This document shows positions 49,904 to 57,846 of a DNA stretch of 64,000 nucleotides, piece after piece. The notes under the pieces are model-generated. The model did no database searches and was not told where the DNA came from. It was given only the letters and a program-made list of their open reading frames with translations. Both the position numbers and the translations under genes were made by a program. The first letter of the stretch is position 1; every line of letters starts with the position of its first letter. The DNA comes from Pediococcus acidilactici DSM 20284 (lineage in GTDB: Bacteria; Bacillota; Bacilli; Lactobacillales; Lactobacillaceae), in contig NZ_GL397067.1 of NCBI RefSeq assembly GCF_000146325.1, positions 561,747-625,746 of the forward strand, in the 5' to 3' direction.

Positions 49904-51325
49904 TTATTTAACTCTCCCAGCAAAGCTTGGGTAGAAGTATGATGAAATTGTTTGTACTTTAACGTTTTGACCAAAGGTTGGTGCACTTGCGTATTGGTTG
50001 TTACCAAGGTAAATACCAACGTGGTAAGTTGCTCCTGGAGTACCCCAGAATAACAAGTCACCTGGTTGAGCAGCTGAAACTGACTCTTTGTTAACGTATG
50101 ATTCCATTGCTACGGTGTAGCTTGGTAAGCTAATCCCTGCAGCATGTTGGAATACGTAAGATACAAAACCAGAGCAGTCAAATCCTGCAGGTGTCTTACC
50201 GCCCCAAACATAAGGAATGGTGTTGTTAGCTAACGAAGTAGCCAAACCGGTAACTGATCCTGTGTTTTGGACGTTGCTAGTTGCTGCACTTGATGGTGCC
50301 GCTGATGAAGCGACGTGGTTTGTTGAAGCTGCAGGAGCTGCACTCGATGGTGCTGCCGATGAAGCGACATGATTAGTCGTTGCAGGAGCACTTGATGGTG
50401 CTGCTGACGAAGCGACGTGATTTGTAGCTGCAGGAGCACTCGATGGTGCTACTGATGAAGCGACATGGTTTGTTGCTGCAGGAGCACTTGATGGTGCCAC
50501 TGATGAAGCAGCTTGTTGTTGCTTACTAATTTGTGGAGCAGCTGAACTTGCTGCTTGGTTTGCATTAGTAGCAACCGAAGCACTGCTTGCTGCAGAAGCA
50601 GGTTTGCTGTAGCTATGGCTTGCTGCACTGTTTGCTTGAGTAGAAGAAGCTGTTGCTACACTACTTGGAGCAACTGAACTTGGAGCTACAGAGCTTGCTG
50701 CACTCGAAGTAACTGCACTACTTGGAGTTTGGCTAGCTGCAGAACTGCTTTGTACCGCTGAAGAAACTGCTGCACTATTGGAAGCTGCTGATTGAGTAGC
50801 TTGCGAAGTTGGAGTTTGTACTTGTGGCTTAGCAGCTGAACTTGCTGGTGCTGCAGGTGCTACATATGTACTGTGTGTTGAAACGGTATTTCCGCTAGGA
50901 ATGTTAAGTTGTTGTCCCACAAGAATTAATGAGCTAGTCAAGTGGTTTGCTTGCATTAAAGCGTTAACTGAAACACCATAACGCTGAGCAATTACTGAAA
51001 GACTGTCGCCACTCTTTACCGTAACCGAGTCAGCCTTTACTTTGTCACTAACACTTGTTTTGGGTTCGGCGTTGTTCTTTTCTGGAATATTGATTTCTTG
51101 ACCAACAAAAATCAAGTGACTGTTTTGATTAATGTTATTCAAGGATTCAATACTCTTAATGGAAACTCCGTATTTTTGAGAAAGTGCCCAAACTGTGTCG
51201 TTCTTTTGAACTTTCACAGAATCAGCATGCGCAACTGCTTGTGAACCGCCAGCAACAAGTAATCCCGCACCGGCTACTCCGGCAAGCAATAATTTGGACG
51301 CATTTGATTTAGATTTAGATACCAT
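49904..51325 (-). CDS. Secreted cell-wall hydrolase with two LysM domains and NlpC/P60 domain
   Basis: Secreted D,L-endopeptidase that cuts peptidoglycan stem peptides, likely for cell separation. 473 residues. It has a signal peptide with KSKSN n-region, a Gly/Ala hydrophobic core and probable cleavage after AVAHA, then LysM 1 (VQKNDTVWALSQKYGVSIKS...IPEK), LysM 2 (VKSGDSLSVIAQRYGVSVNA...IPSG), and a 200-residue Ser/Ala/Pro/Gln linker with 16-residue repeats. The C-terminal NlpC/P60 domain has catalytic Cys in GFDCSGF, His in YHVGIYLG, and a third polar residue further on. The ATG at 51325 is 14 nt from AAGGAG, slightly far; a GTG five codons upstream is too close. Monocistronic. Confidence 0.95.
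   Translation of the reverse strand: MVSKSKSNASKLLLAGVAGAGLLVAGGSQAVAHADSVKVQKNDTVWALSQKYGVSIKSIESLNNINQNSHLIFVGQEINIPEKNNAEPKTSVSDKVKADSVTVKSGDSLSVIAQRYGVSVNALMQANHLTSSLILVGQQLNIPSGNTVSTHSTYVAPAAPASSAAKPQVQTPTSQATQSAASNSAAVSSAVQSSSAASQTPSSAVTSSAASSVAPSSVAPSSVATASSTQANSAASHSYSKPASAASSASVATNANQAASSAAPQISKQQQAASSVAPSSAPAATNHVASSVAPSSAPAATNHVASSAAPSSAPATTNHVASSAAPSSAAPAASTNHVASSAAPSSAATSNVQNTGSVTGLATSLANNTIPYVWGGKTPAGFDCSGFVSYVFQHAAGISLPSYTVAMESYVNKESVSAAQPGDLLFWGTPGATYHVGIYLGNNQYASAPTFGQNVKVQTISSYFYPSFAGRVK
50287..50510 (-). repeat. 48-bp tandem repeat coding the hydrolase linker
   Basis: About four to five copies of a unit coding SSVAPSSAPAATNHVA; the gaagcgac segment recurs at 48, 48, 48 and 54 bp. 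Likely length-variable between strains. Confidence 0.85.
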
Positions 51326-51687
51326 TATAAGTTTGTCCACTCCTTAAAGTTTTCGATTTATATATTATTTCATTCGACTTTATTCAAAATAAATTATAAT
51401 TGGTTTTGCACGTCTATAATATTAGCATTTTTCGCCAACTTTGAAAACACTATTTATACATCAGATATTCAATTTTTCTTTAGGAATTCTTATAAACCCC
51501 TTCAATACGGTGTTTAACAAAACTTAATAAATTCAAATTTTTTTGTCCCGCTTTTTTGATAAAAAGCTTAATTTCAAGCACATTTAGCTAGCGTTACAGT
51601 TTTGTTACAAAAAAAGCACATTGTTACAAACCTTGTAACAATATGCTTTATTGCATTAACTATTTTTATGCACAAAATGAATATTTA
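51326..51687. other. 362-bp intergenic region between the hydrolase and fruA
   Basis: AT-rich, with no ORF. It contains the fruA terminator at its right end and presumably the hydrolase promoter; several TATAAT-like hexamers occur (for example 51394-51399 on either strand) but none has a clear -35. Confidence 0.6.
51609..51650 (-). terminator. Terminator of fruR-fruK-fruA
   Basis: On the minus strand TAAAGCATATTGTTACAA / TTGTAACAATGTGCTTTTTTT, a long stem with one mismatch. Confidence 0.9.
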
Positions 51688-53631
51688 TTAGTCATTAGTA
51701 GTGCGCCGTGGCTTCCAGATTCCCATAATGAACCCTGCAACTACTGCCCCAATTAAGACTGATAGGACGTAGAAGAGCTTGTGATCCGCTAACGCAATTA
51801 CCCAAAGGCCACCATGTGGTGCAGGAACGCTAACTTTCCAAAGCTGACTTAGTCCACCACCAATTGCTGAACCTACAATACTTGAGCCGATTACCCGGAG
51901 CGGATCAGCCGTAGCAAATGGAATTGCCCCTTCGGTAATGAAGGAAATTCCTAATACCCAGTTAGAAATCCCCGCTTCGCGTTCTTGTTCAGTGAACTTC
52001 TTTGGCCAGAAAGTTGTCGCAATGGCCGTTGCTAATGGTGGAACCATCCCACCTACCATTACGGCCGCCATTAGATCACCATTTTTGGTTGACGTAAAGG
52101 CCGCAATCGCAAATGCGTAAGCCGCTTTATTAAACGGACCACCCATATCAATCGACATCATTCCGGCTAAGACAGCTCCTAAGAGGACTGCATTACCAGT
52201 ACCCATGCCTTCCAAAACACCAGTTACCCAAGCGTTTACCGCCGCAAATACCGGGTTAATAATGAAGAACATTAGGGCCCCAACTAACAATAAACTGACA
52301 ATTGGGTAGAATAGCATCGGTTTCAAACCTTCTAATGATTTAGGAATGAAGCGGAAGAACTTCTTTAGCGCATTGACAATTAAACCAGCCGCAAAACCAG
52401 CAATCAATCCACCAATGAAACCTGAAACACTATTAGTATGCATAATGCTTGCCGCCGATTGGGTAGCCATGTAACCACCAACTACCCCGGGCATTAACGC
52501 AGGTAAATCACCAATTGATTGAGCAATAAACCCAGCTAAAATCGGAATTAAGAACGAAAAGGCGTAATTACCGATATCGTTTGGGAAGGTGAACCATAAG
52601 CTGGTTGCCGAAGTATATCGTTCAATAAAGAACGAAATCGCCATGATAATCCCACCACCAACTACGAATGGTAGCATGTGGGAAATTCCGTTCATCAAGT
52701 CCTTATATACTTCGTTCCAAAAACCGCCCTTAGATTCATCAGCAGCATCATCGCCATCGGCTTGGCTTGCATGAAACGTGCTTGCCTGATGGTTTTCGAC
52801 CATTTCAATTAATTCATCAGCTTTGTTGATCCCATCAATTACCGGCCGATTTAGCAAGGGTTTCCCATTGAAACGCGCCATTTCAACCTTTTTATCGGCG
52901 GTGACAATTACTCCGTCTGCACGTTCAATATCTTCCTTAGTTAAACGATGCTTTACCCCTTCGGAACCGTTAGTTTCAACCTTAATATCGATTCCCTTAT
53001 CTTTAGCTGCTTTTTTCAAAGCTGCTTCCGCCATGTAAGTGTGGGCAATTCCGTTAGGACAAGCTGAAACCGCAACGATAAATGGTTTTTGGGTTGCTGA
53101 AGTTTCTTCAGTTGCAGGAGCCGCATTCGTTGCAGGAGCTTCGTCTTGAGTATCTGCAGCATCTTCGGCATCCTTCGCCGCTTCCGCTTCTTCAAACAAT
53201 TTAATCACGTCGTCAGTACTTTCCGCTTTTTTCAACTTCGCAACTAGGTCCGGGTTGATTAACAAACTGGAAAGTTTTGCCAGCGCTTGTAAATGGGCGT
53301 TATTCGCACCCTCAGGAGCTGCAATCATAAAGAAGAGGTGGACTGGTTGTCCATCTAAGGCATTAAAATCAACGCCTTGACTGCTCTTAGCAAATAACAC
53401 GGCTGCTTGGTTAACCGCATCAGTTTTAGCATGTGGCATAGCAATCCCATCACCAATTCCGGTGGTGGATTCTGCTTCCCGATCTAATATTCCTTTAAGA
53501 TATTTTGCACGATCGGTAACGACTCCTTCAGCCACGTACTTATCAATCATTTCGTTAATCGCTGCTTCTTTTGAATCAGCTTTTAAATCTAGAATCATCA
53601 AATTTGGTTTGAGTAGATCCTTAATTTTCAT
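51688..53631 (-). CDS. fruA: Fructose PTS enzyme IIABC
   Basis: Takes up fructose and phosphorylates it to fructose-1-phosphate. 647 residues with domains in the order A-B-C. EIIA (about 1-150) has active His H67 in GIAMPHAKTD. An acidic/Ala linker (150-180) follows. EIIB has C191 in VAVSACPNGIAHTYMAEAA. A second linker leads to the EIIC membrane channel (about 305-645, around nine helices, with GGFIGGLIAGF-like and NMGGPFNKAAYAFA-like motifs). GAGG lies 8 nt before the ATG. It is the last gene of fruR-fruK-fruA, 10 bp after fruK. Confidence 0.95.
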   Translation of the reverse strand: MKIKDLLKPNLMILDLKADSKEAAINEMIDKYVAEGVVTDRAKYLKGILDREAESTTGIGDGIAMPHAKTDAVNQAAVLFAKSSQGVDFNALDGQPVHLFFMIAAPEGANNAHLQALAKLSSLLINPDLVAKLKKAESTDDVIKLFEEAEAAKDAEDAADTQDEAPATNAAPATEETSATQKPFIVAVSACPNGIAHTYMAEAALKKAAKDKGIDIKVETNGSEGVKHRLTKEDIERADGVIVTADKKVEMARFNGKPLLNRPVIDGINKADELIEMVENHQASTFHASQADGDDAADESKGGFWNEVYKDLMNGISHMLPFVVGGGIIMAISFFIERYTSATSLWFTFPNDIGNYAFSFLIPILAGFIAQSIGDLPALMPGVVGGYMATQSAASIMHTNSVSGFIGGLIAGFAAGLIVNALKKFFRFIPKSLEGLKPMLFYPIVSLLLVGALMFFIINPVFAAVNAWVTGVLEGMGTGNAVLLGAVLAGMMSIDMGGPFNKAAYAFAIAAFTSTKNGDLMAAVMVGGMVPPLATAIATTFWPKKFTEQEREAGISNWVLGISFITEGAIPFATADPLRVIGSSIVGSAIGGGLSQLWKVSVPAPHGGLWVIALADHKLFYVLSVLIGAVVAGFIMGIWKPRRTTND

Positions 53632-53641
53632 CCTTCATGCC

Positions 53642-54553
53642 TCACTTTTCAAAAATTTCAATTGCGTTAGCAACTTCATCAATCTTAGCTTTGGTGGCAA
53701 TGTCTAGTGAAAAGGCCGTTGCACTACCACAAGCTAAGCCTTGTTTAAAGGCCCGTTGCTTATCGTGGGATTTAACCAATTCTCCAACAAATCCAGCAAG
53801 CATTGAATCACCTGCCCCAACCGAATTAACAACGGTGCCTTTAGGTGCAAAACTGCGGAAAACCTGATCCTCAGTAACGAGCATCCCTCCTTCGCCAGCC
53901 ATTGAAATCATTACATTTTGAGCGCCCATTTCAATTAGCTTTTTACCATATTCTTCAATTTGGTCATCGGAAGTTAGCTTTACCCCGAATAAATCTCCGA
54001 GCTCATGATTGTTAGGCTTAACGACCAGCGGATGGCTATCCAACGTATCTAACAAACCTTGTCCTGTTGTATCAACCGCGAAGCTCGCTCCATTTTGGCC
54101 GATCTTCTTGATAATGTCATCGTACAAAGTTTGTGGTAAGTTTGCTGGAACACTACCGGAGAAAATCACTACGTCGCCTGCCCCAACCTGGTCGAACTTG
54201 GCCATGAATTGGCTTAGTTCTTCATCGTCAATATTAGGCCCCAACGCGTTTAATTCCGTTTCTTGTTGAGCGTGAATTTTCACATTAATCCGGGTATCTT
54301 CCTTAATGCCAACAAAATCGGAATGGACCTTTAACTCTGTCAAGGCGTCGGCCACAAATTGCCCGGTAAATCCCCCTAAAAATCCAAGGGCGGTATTTTC
54401 CACATCTAGTTCATTAAGAATCCGGGAAACGTTGATGCCCTTTCCCCCAGGAAACTTACTTGCAGACTTCAATCGATTAACTAGCCCAACTTGCATTTCG
54501 TCTAAGCTGATTACGTAATCGATTGAGGGATTAAGCGTTACTGTATAAATCAT
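53642..54553 (-). CDS. fruK: 1-Phosphofructokinase
   Basis: Phosphorylates fructose-1-phosphate from FruA to fructose-1,6-bisphosphate. 303 residues of the PfkB/ribokinase family: N-terminal MIYTVTLNPSIDYV, GGKGINVSR near 38, FSGSVPANL near 131, and the C-terminal catalytic motif VNSVGAGDSMLAGFVGE near 245 with the catalytic Asp in GAGDS. Its ATG overlaps the fruR stop by four bases, so the operon is translationally coupled. The presence of FruK fits homofermentative fructose catabolism. Confidence 0.95.
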   Translation of the reverse strand: MIYTVTLNPSIDYVISLDEMQVGLVNRLKSASKFPGGKGINVSRILNELDVENTALGFLGGFTGQFVADALTELKVHSDFVGIKEDTRINVKIHAQQETELNALGPNIDDEELSQFMAKFDQVGAGDVVIFSGSVPANLPQTLYDDIIKKIGQNGASFAVDTTGQGLLDTLDSHPLVVKPNNHELGDLFGVKLTSDDQIEEYGKKLIEMGAQNVMISMAGEGGMLVTEDQVFRSFAPKGTVVNSVGAGDSMLAGFVGELVKSHDKQRAFKQGLACGSATAFSLDIATKAKIDEVANAIEIFEK

Positions 54554-55299
54554 TTTTGAACCTCCAAGTAATTTAGTTGCTGATCAGTTTTTAACCATTC
54601 TGGACATTCGTCAGCAATGATGGTTACGTCCTGTAAATCAGCAAACCTTGCAAAAGAAGTCTGATCAAATTTACTACAGTCTGCCAAAACATATGCGTCC
54701 CGACTTTGTTCAATTGCCGTGGATTTAATTTGCGCTTCCTGAATGTCCGGAGTGGTTAACCCTTGAACACGGTCGATTCCGTTCGTTCCCATAAAGCAGC
54801 GGTCAAAACGGAAAGTACGCAACCGATCGACCACTTCAGCGCCGATTAACGCTCGGGTCTTGTTTTTTAGCTGTCCGCCAACTAAGTAAGTCTTTATATC
54901 AAAATCAGACAATAAGCTAGCAATCGATAAGCCATTCGTGACCACTAGCAAACCCTTGAGTTCCGCTAAATAAGCAATCATTGAAGCGGTAGAAGTACCA
55001 GCGTCCAAAAAAATCACTTCGTTGTCTTGGACAAGCTCCGCGGCCCGTTTACCAATTTCATTCTTTTCTAGTAAGTTCAGTTTGGACTTTACTCGAAAAT
55101 CAGTTTCATCTTGTAAATTGGTTTCTAAACGAGCTCCTCCATAAATCCTCTTCAACTTTCCGGCTGCTTCTAGGCGTTTTAAATCTCGCCGAACAGTGGA
55201 GATAGAAGCGTCGTTTTCTTGCATAATTTCATTAACCTTAACGAATTGACGTTCTTTTAACATTCGCAAAATGTTTTTCTCACGCAGTTCTGTAAGCAT
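54550..55299 (-). CDS. fruR: DeoR-family repressor of the fructose operon
   Basis: 249-residue transcription factor: an N-terminal DeoR helix-turn-helix (about 5-55, LKERQFVKVNEIMQENDASISTVRRDLKRL region) and the DeoR C-terminal sugar-phosphate sensor domain (about 75-230, EVIFLDAGTSTASMIAYL and DRCFMGTNGID). It probably senses fructose-1-phosphate or the bisphosphate and represses its own operon. The start ATG at 55299 is 9 nt from AGGGAG; other in-frame starts upstream are too close or have no site. A phased repeat array (55341-55393) just upstream is the likely operator. Confidence 0.93.
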   Translation of the reverse strand: MLTELREKNILRMLKERQFVKVNEIMQENDASISTVRRDLKRLEAAGKLKRIYGGARLETNLQDETDFRVKSKLNLLEKNEIGKRAAELVQDNEVIFLDAGTSTASMIAYLAELKGLLVVTNGLSIASLLSDFDIKTYLVGGQLKNKTRALIGAEVVDRLRTFRFDRCFMGTNGIDRVQGLTTPDIQEAQIKSTAIEQSRDAYVLADCSKFDQTSFARFADLQDVTIIADECPEWLKTDQQLNYLEVQK

Positions 55300-55340
55300 T
55301 TTCATCAACTCCCTAAAAGAATATATCACCATTCTTCGCC

Positions 55341-55393
55341 AAAATCAATCAAAATTGTTCAAAATAATTCATTTTTGTTCAAAAAGATTCAAA
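55341..55393 (-). promoter_or_regulatory. 10-bp-phased TTTTGAA operator array for FruR
   Basis: On the minus strand the trinucleotide TGA recurs at exactly 10-bp steps five times, within units TTTTGAATCT, TTTTGAACAA, AAATGAATTA, TTTTGAACAA, TTTTGATTGA. All copies therefore face the same side of the helix. The array ends about 40 bp before the fruR start. This is the layout expected of a DeoR-type operator cluster overlapping the promoter. Confidence 0.65.
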
Positions 55394-55560
55394 CGAGCGT
55401 GGATTTTTATATTTACATCTTCTGGTATCGGGTCCTTTACAAAGTTACGCGCAAAAAAGTGACCCGGGAAAACTAAAAAATCCTTTTTTAGGGTGAAACT
55501 ATAAAAAAATTTAACGAGTTGCCTTTAATAGCGTCAACAGTCAACCCGTTCCGCTTAACA

Positions 55561-55602
55561 AAAAACGACCATATGCCAATTTAGGCATAATAGTCGTTTA
55601 TT
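55561..55602 (-). terminator. Terminator of the AI-2E family gene
   Basis: On the minus strand ACGACTATTATGCC / GGCATATGGTCGTTTTTT. Confidence 0.85.
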
Positions 55603-55656
55603 AGTTAAGACGCACAAGCTAGCCGTCTTTTATTTTCCATAAACTATTAGTTTAAA

Positions 55657-56709
55657 TTATTCAAATTCCTCTTCAATAGCTTCTTTGGGATTCTTTGGCC
55701 GGCGTCTTTTGATCTTAATTCCTAACAGATCAATAAAGAAGGCCACCGTAGGAATTCCCACGATTAACCCCCACGTTCCAATCATCTTTGCGCCAATGAT
55801 TAGCGTGATGAAGGTGACAAACACTGGTAAATCCGTGGCTCCCGCCATTAGTCGAGGATGTAGGAAATACGATTCGAAAAAGTGGATTACCGCCACTAAC
55901 GCTAACACTTCGACTACTGAAACCAATCCATTAGCCGAAAAAGCCACAATACTCAACGGAATTAGGGAGATTAACACCCCCGCGACCGGTATCAAGCCTA
56001 AAACAAAAACAATGATGGCCATTAACAAGAGTTTAGGAATCCCAATTATCCATAAACCAATCACCATCAGTCCGGTATTAATGCTACAAATGATTAGCTG
56101 CGTCTCAATCACGGTTCCTAAAATTAAGACGTACTTTCGTAACAAATAATATACAAGGTTAAATAGCCCTTGGTAACGGCTATGTAAAATTGCGTGTCCA
56201 AACTCCCGTAAGTGGTTGTAAGTTAAGTTGAAAACTAAGCTTAAGAATAACGCAATCATCACGTGCTCAGCCGCAATCCCAATCCGGCCTAATTGGTTCA
56301 ATCCCGACATAGCAAGGTGCTGGCTGCCCTTAACCGCCGTGGTGTTTTTTGCAATTTCATTAATGATTCCTTGAAAATATTTGTTATTAAAAGCATCGCT
56401 GTTAATCGCTTGCCCAATCAACGCGGGGATCCCCTTTAATTGGTCATAAAGCATTGAAGCGGTGAAAGAAAATACCACGGCCGCAAACGCTAACAATACC
56501 GAGTAAAAAATCAAGGTACCGAGCGGTTGATTGACATGCAGATACTTTCGAATATTTTTAATACCCACGTGGGCAACAAACGAGAAAATGACAATCAGCA
56601 AAATTTGCGACATAAACCCGCGTAAAAGATACACAATTAATAGCAGAGCCGCCAACGTTGTCCAGAGTTGTACCGACTTCTTTTGCCAAATCCTTACTAA
56701 AACGTCCAT
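55657..56709 (-). CDS. AI-2E family transporter
   Basis: 350-residue membrane protein with about eight helices, of the family that includes TqsA and several Na+/H+ or solute exporters. It has an N-terminal charged segment (RIWQKKSVQLW), helix pairs around 16-75, a large loop with amphipathic helix (about 95-140), and the conserved C-terminal half with LLMAIIVFVLGLIPVAGVLISLIPLS-like and FFESYFLHPRLMAGATDLP segments near 225-290. The name is historical; autoinducer export is not implied. AGGAGG-like GGAGG lies 7 nt before the ATG. Monocistronic. Confidence 0.88.
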   Translation of the reverse strand: MDVLVRIWQKKSVQLWTTLAALLLIVYLLRGFMSQILLIVIFSFVAHVGIKNIRKYLHVNQPLGTLIFYSVLLAFAAVVFSFTASMLYDQLKGIPALIGQAINSDAFNNKYFQGIINEIAKNTTAVKGSQHLAMSGLNQLGRIGIAAEHVMIALFLSLVFNLTYNHLREFGHAILHSRYQGLFNLVYYLLRKYVLILGTVIETQLIICSINTGLMVIGLWIIGIPKLLLMAIIVFVLGLIPVAGVLISLIPLSIVAFSANGLVSVVEVLALVAVIHFFESYFLHPRLMAGATDLPVFVTFITLIIGAKMIGTWGLIVGIPTVAFFIDLLGIKIKRRRPKNPKEAIEEEFE

Positions 56710-56731
56710 TATTTTCCTCCAGTTATATCTT

Positions 56732-56773
56732 AAAGGGCCTGCACAAATTATAATCTGTTGCAGGCCCTTTTGG
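56732..56773. terminator. Terminator of prs
   Basis: AAAGGGCCTGCA (56732-56743) / TGCAGGCCCTTT (56759-56770), perfect 12-bp stem; short U-tract. Confidence 0.7.
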
Positions 56774-56805
56774 GAAATATTTATTAATATTTAATGGTTA
56801 TTTAA

Positions 56806-57780
56806 TTAGTTTTTGCTTTTAAATAGCGGTGCGAGCGGTTCGTTGTTGTAAATCATCTTGATTGCGTTCCCTAATAAAGGTCCCACTGATAATTCGACTA
56901 ACTTTTCAAAGCGCTTCTCCTCACCAATCCTAATGGAGTCGGTAACGATCACTTTAGATAGCTTGGAAGCTTGTAAAATTTGGGGTGCGTTCCGCGAAAA
57001 GATTGCGTGGGTAGCTGCACCATAAATTTCAGTAGCACCAGCATTATGCAAAGCTTCGGCCGAAATTGTCAGCCGGGTTCCCGTATCAATCATATCGTCG
57101 ATCACTAAGGCAACTTTTCCTTTAACGTCACCGATGATCTCCGTAGGAATTTCGTTGAGGTTTTCCGCCGATTCTTCGTTACGGTTATCAATAATCGCAA
57201 TCGGAGTTCCTAATAATTCCGCCATGTTCCGTGCCCGAGAGACACTCGCGTGGTCTGGAGAAACGACCACGAGGTTTTCAGAATCAAAATTATGTTCTTG
57301 GAAATAGCTTGCTAACAAAGGCGCCGCCGCCAAATGGTCGACTGGAACATCAAAGAATCCTTGGATCTGCGGAGCATGCAAATCTAGAGTCAACACCCGC
57401 GTAATGTCATCATCTTCCAACAAATTAGCGATTAATTTTGCCGTAATGGGTTCCCGTGAACGAGCCTTGCGATCTTGACGGGAATAGCCGTAGTAAGGAA
57501 TCACTACGTTGATCTGCCGAGCACTTGCCCGCCGTAATGCATCAACCATGATTAACAGCTCCATCAAAGAATCGTTAATCGGATCCGAAATTGATTGAAT
57601 CACGTACACTTCCGCTCCCCGAATACTTTCTTCGATGTTAACCTGAATTTCTCCGTCGCTGAATTGCTTAATGGTTGCCTTTCCTAATGGAATTCCTACT
57701 TCGTTTGCAATTTTTTCTGCTAACGCCCGATTCGAATTTAAAGAGAATATTTTCATTCTTCTTTTTGCTTTGCTTTCCAC
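56806..57780 (-). CDS. prs: Ribose-phosphate pyrophosphokinase
   Basis: Makes PRPP from ribose-5-phosphate and ATP, feeding nucleotide, His and Trp synthesis and salvage by Apt. 324 residues, class I. It shows [18 protein letters not shown], the [21 protein letters not shown] region, ATP-loop [15 protein letters not shown] near 105, and the PRPP-binding [14 protein letters not shown] near 225. The GTG at 57780 is chosen as start because GGAGG lies 7 nt upstream; the ATG eight codons later has no site. It has its own promoter in the 66-bp gap after recD2. Confidence 0.96.
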   Translation of the reverse strand: MESKAKRRMKIFSLNSNRALAEKIANEVGIPLGKATIKQFSDGEIQVNIEESIRGAEVYVIQSISDPINDSLMELLIMVDALRRASARQINVVIPYYGYSRQDRKARSREPITAKLIANLLEDDDITRVLTLDLHAPQIQGFFDVPVDHLAAAPLLASYFQEHNFDSENLVVVSPDHASVSRARNMAELLGTPIAIIDNRNEESAENLNEIPTEIIGDVKGKVALVIDDMIDTGTRLTISAEALHNAGATEIYGAATHAIFSRNAPQILQASKLSKVIVTDSIRIGEEKRFEKLVELSVGPLLGNAIKMIYNNEPLAPLFKSKN

Positions 57781-57809
57781 GGCTAAACCTCCAATTTTTA
57801 TCTACCGCT

Positions 57810-57839
57810 ATTATAGCCATCTTTAGTTATCAACTTCAA
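57810..57839 (-). promoter_or_regulatory. Promoter of prs
   Basis: On the minus strand TTGAAG (57834-57839), 18-bp spacer, TATAAT (57810-57815). Confidence 0.65.
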
Positions 57840-57846
57840 CAAATAC

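Larger units (their letters stand above)
55300..55656. other. 357-bp intergenic region upstream of fruR
   Basis: Holds the fruR operator array and promoter region, then about 165 bp with no recognisable feature, then the terminator of the AI-2E gene. No ORF. Confidence 0.6.

Noticed and set aside
50287-50510. CRISPR-like array
   Set aside because: The regular 48-bp repeat is part of a continuous reading frame encoding a Ser/Ala linker; no spacers and no cas genes.
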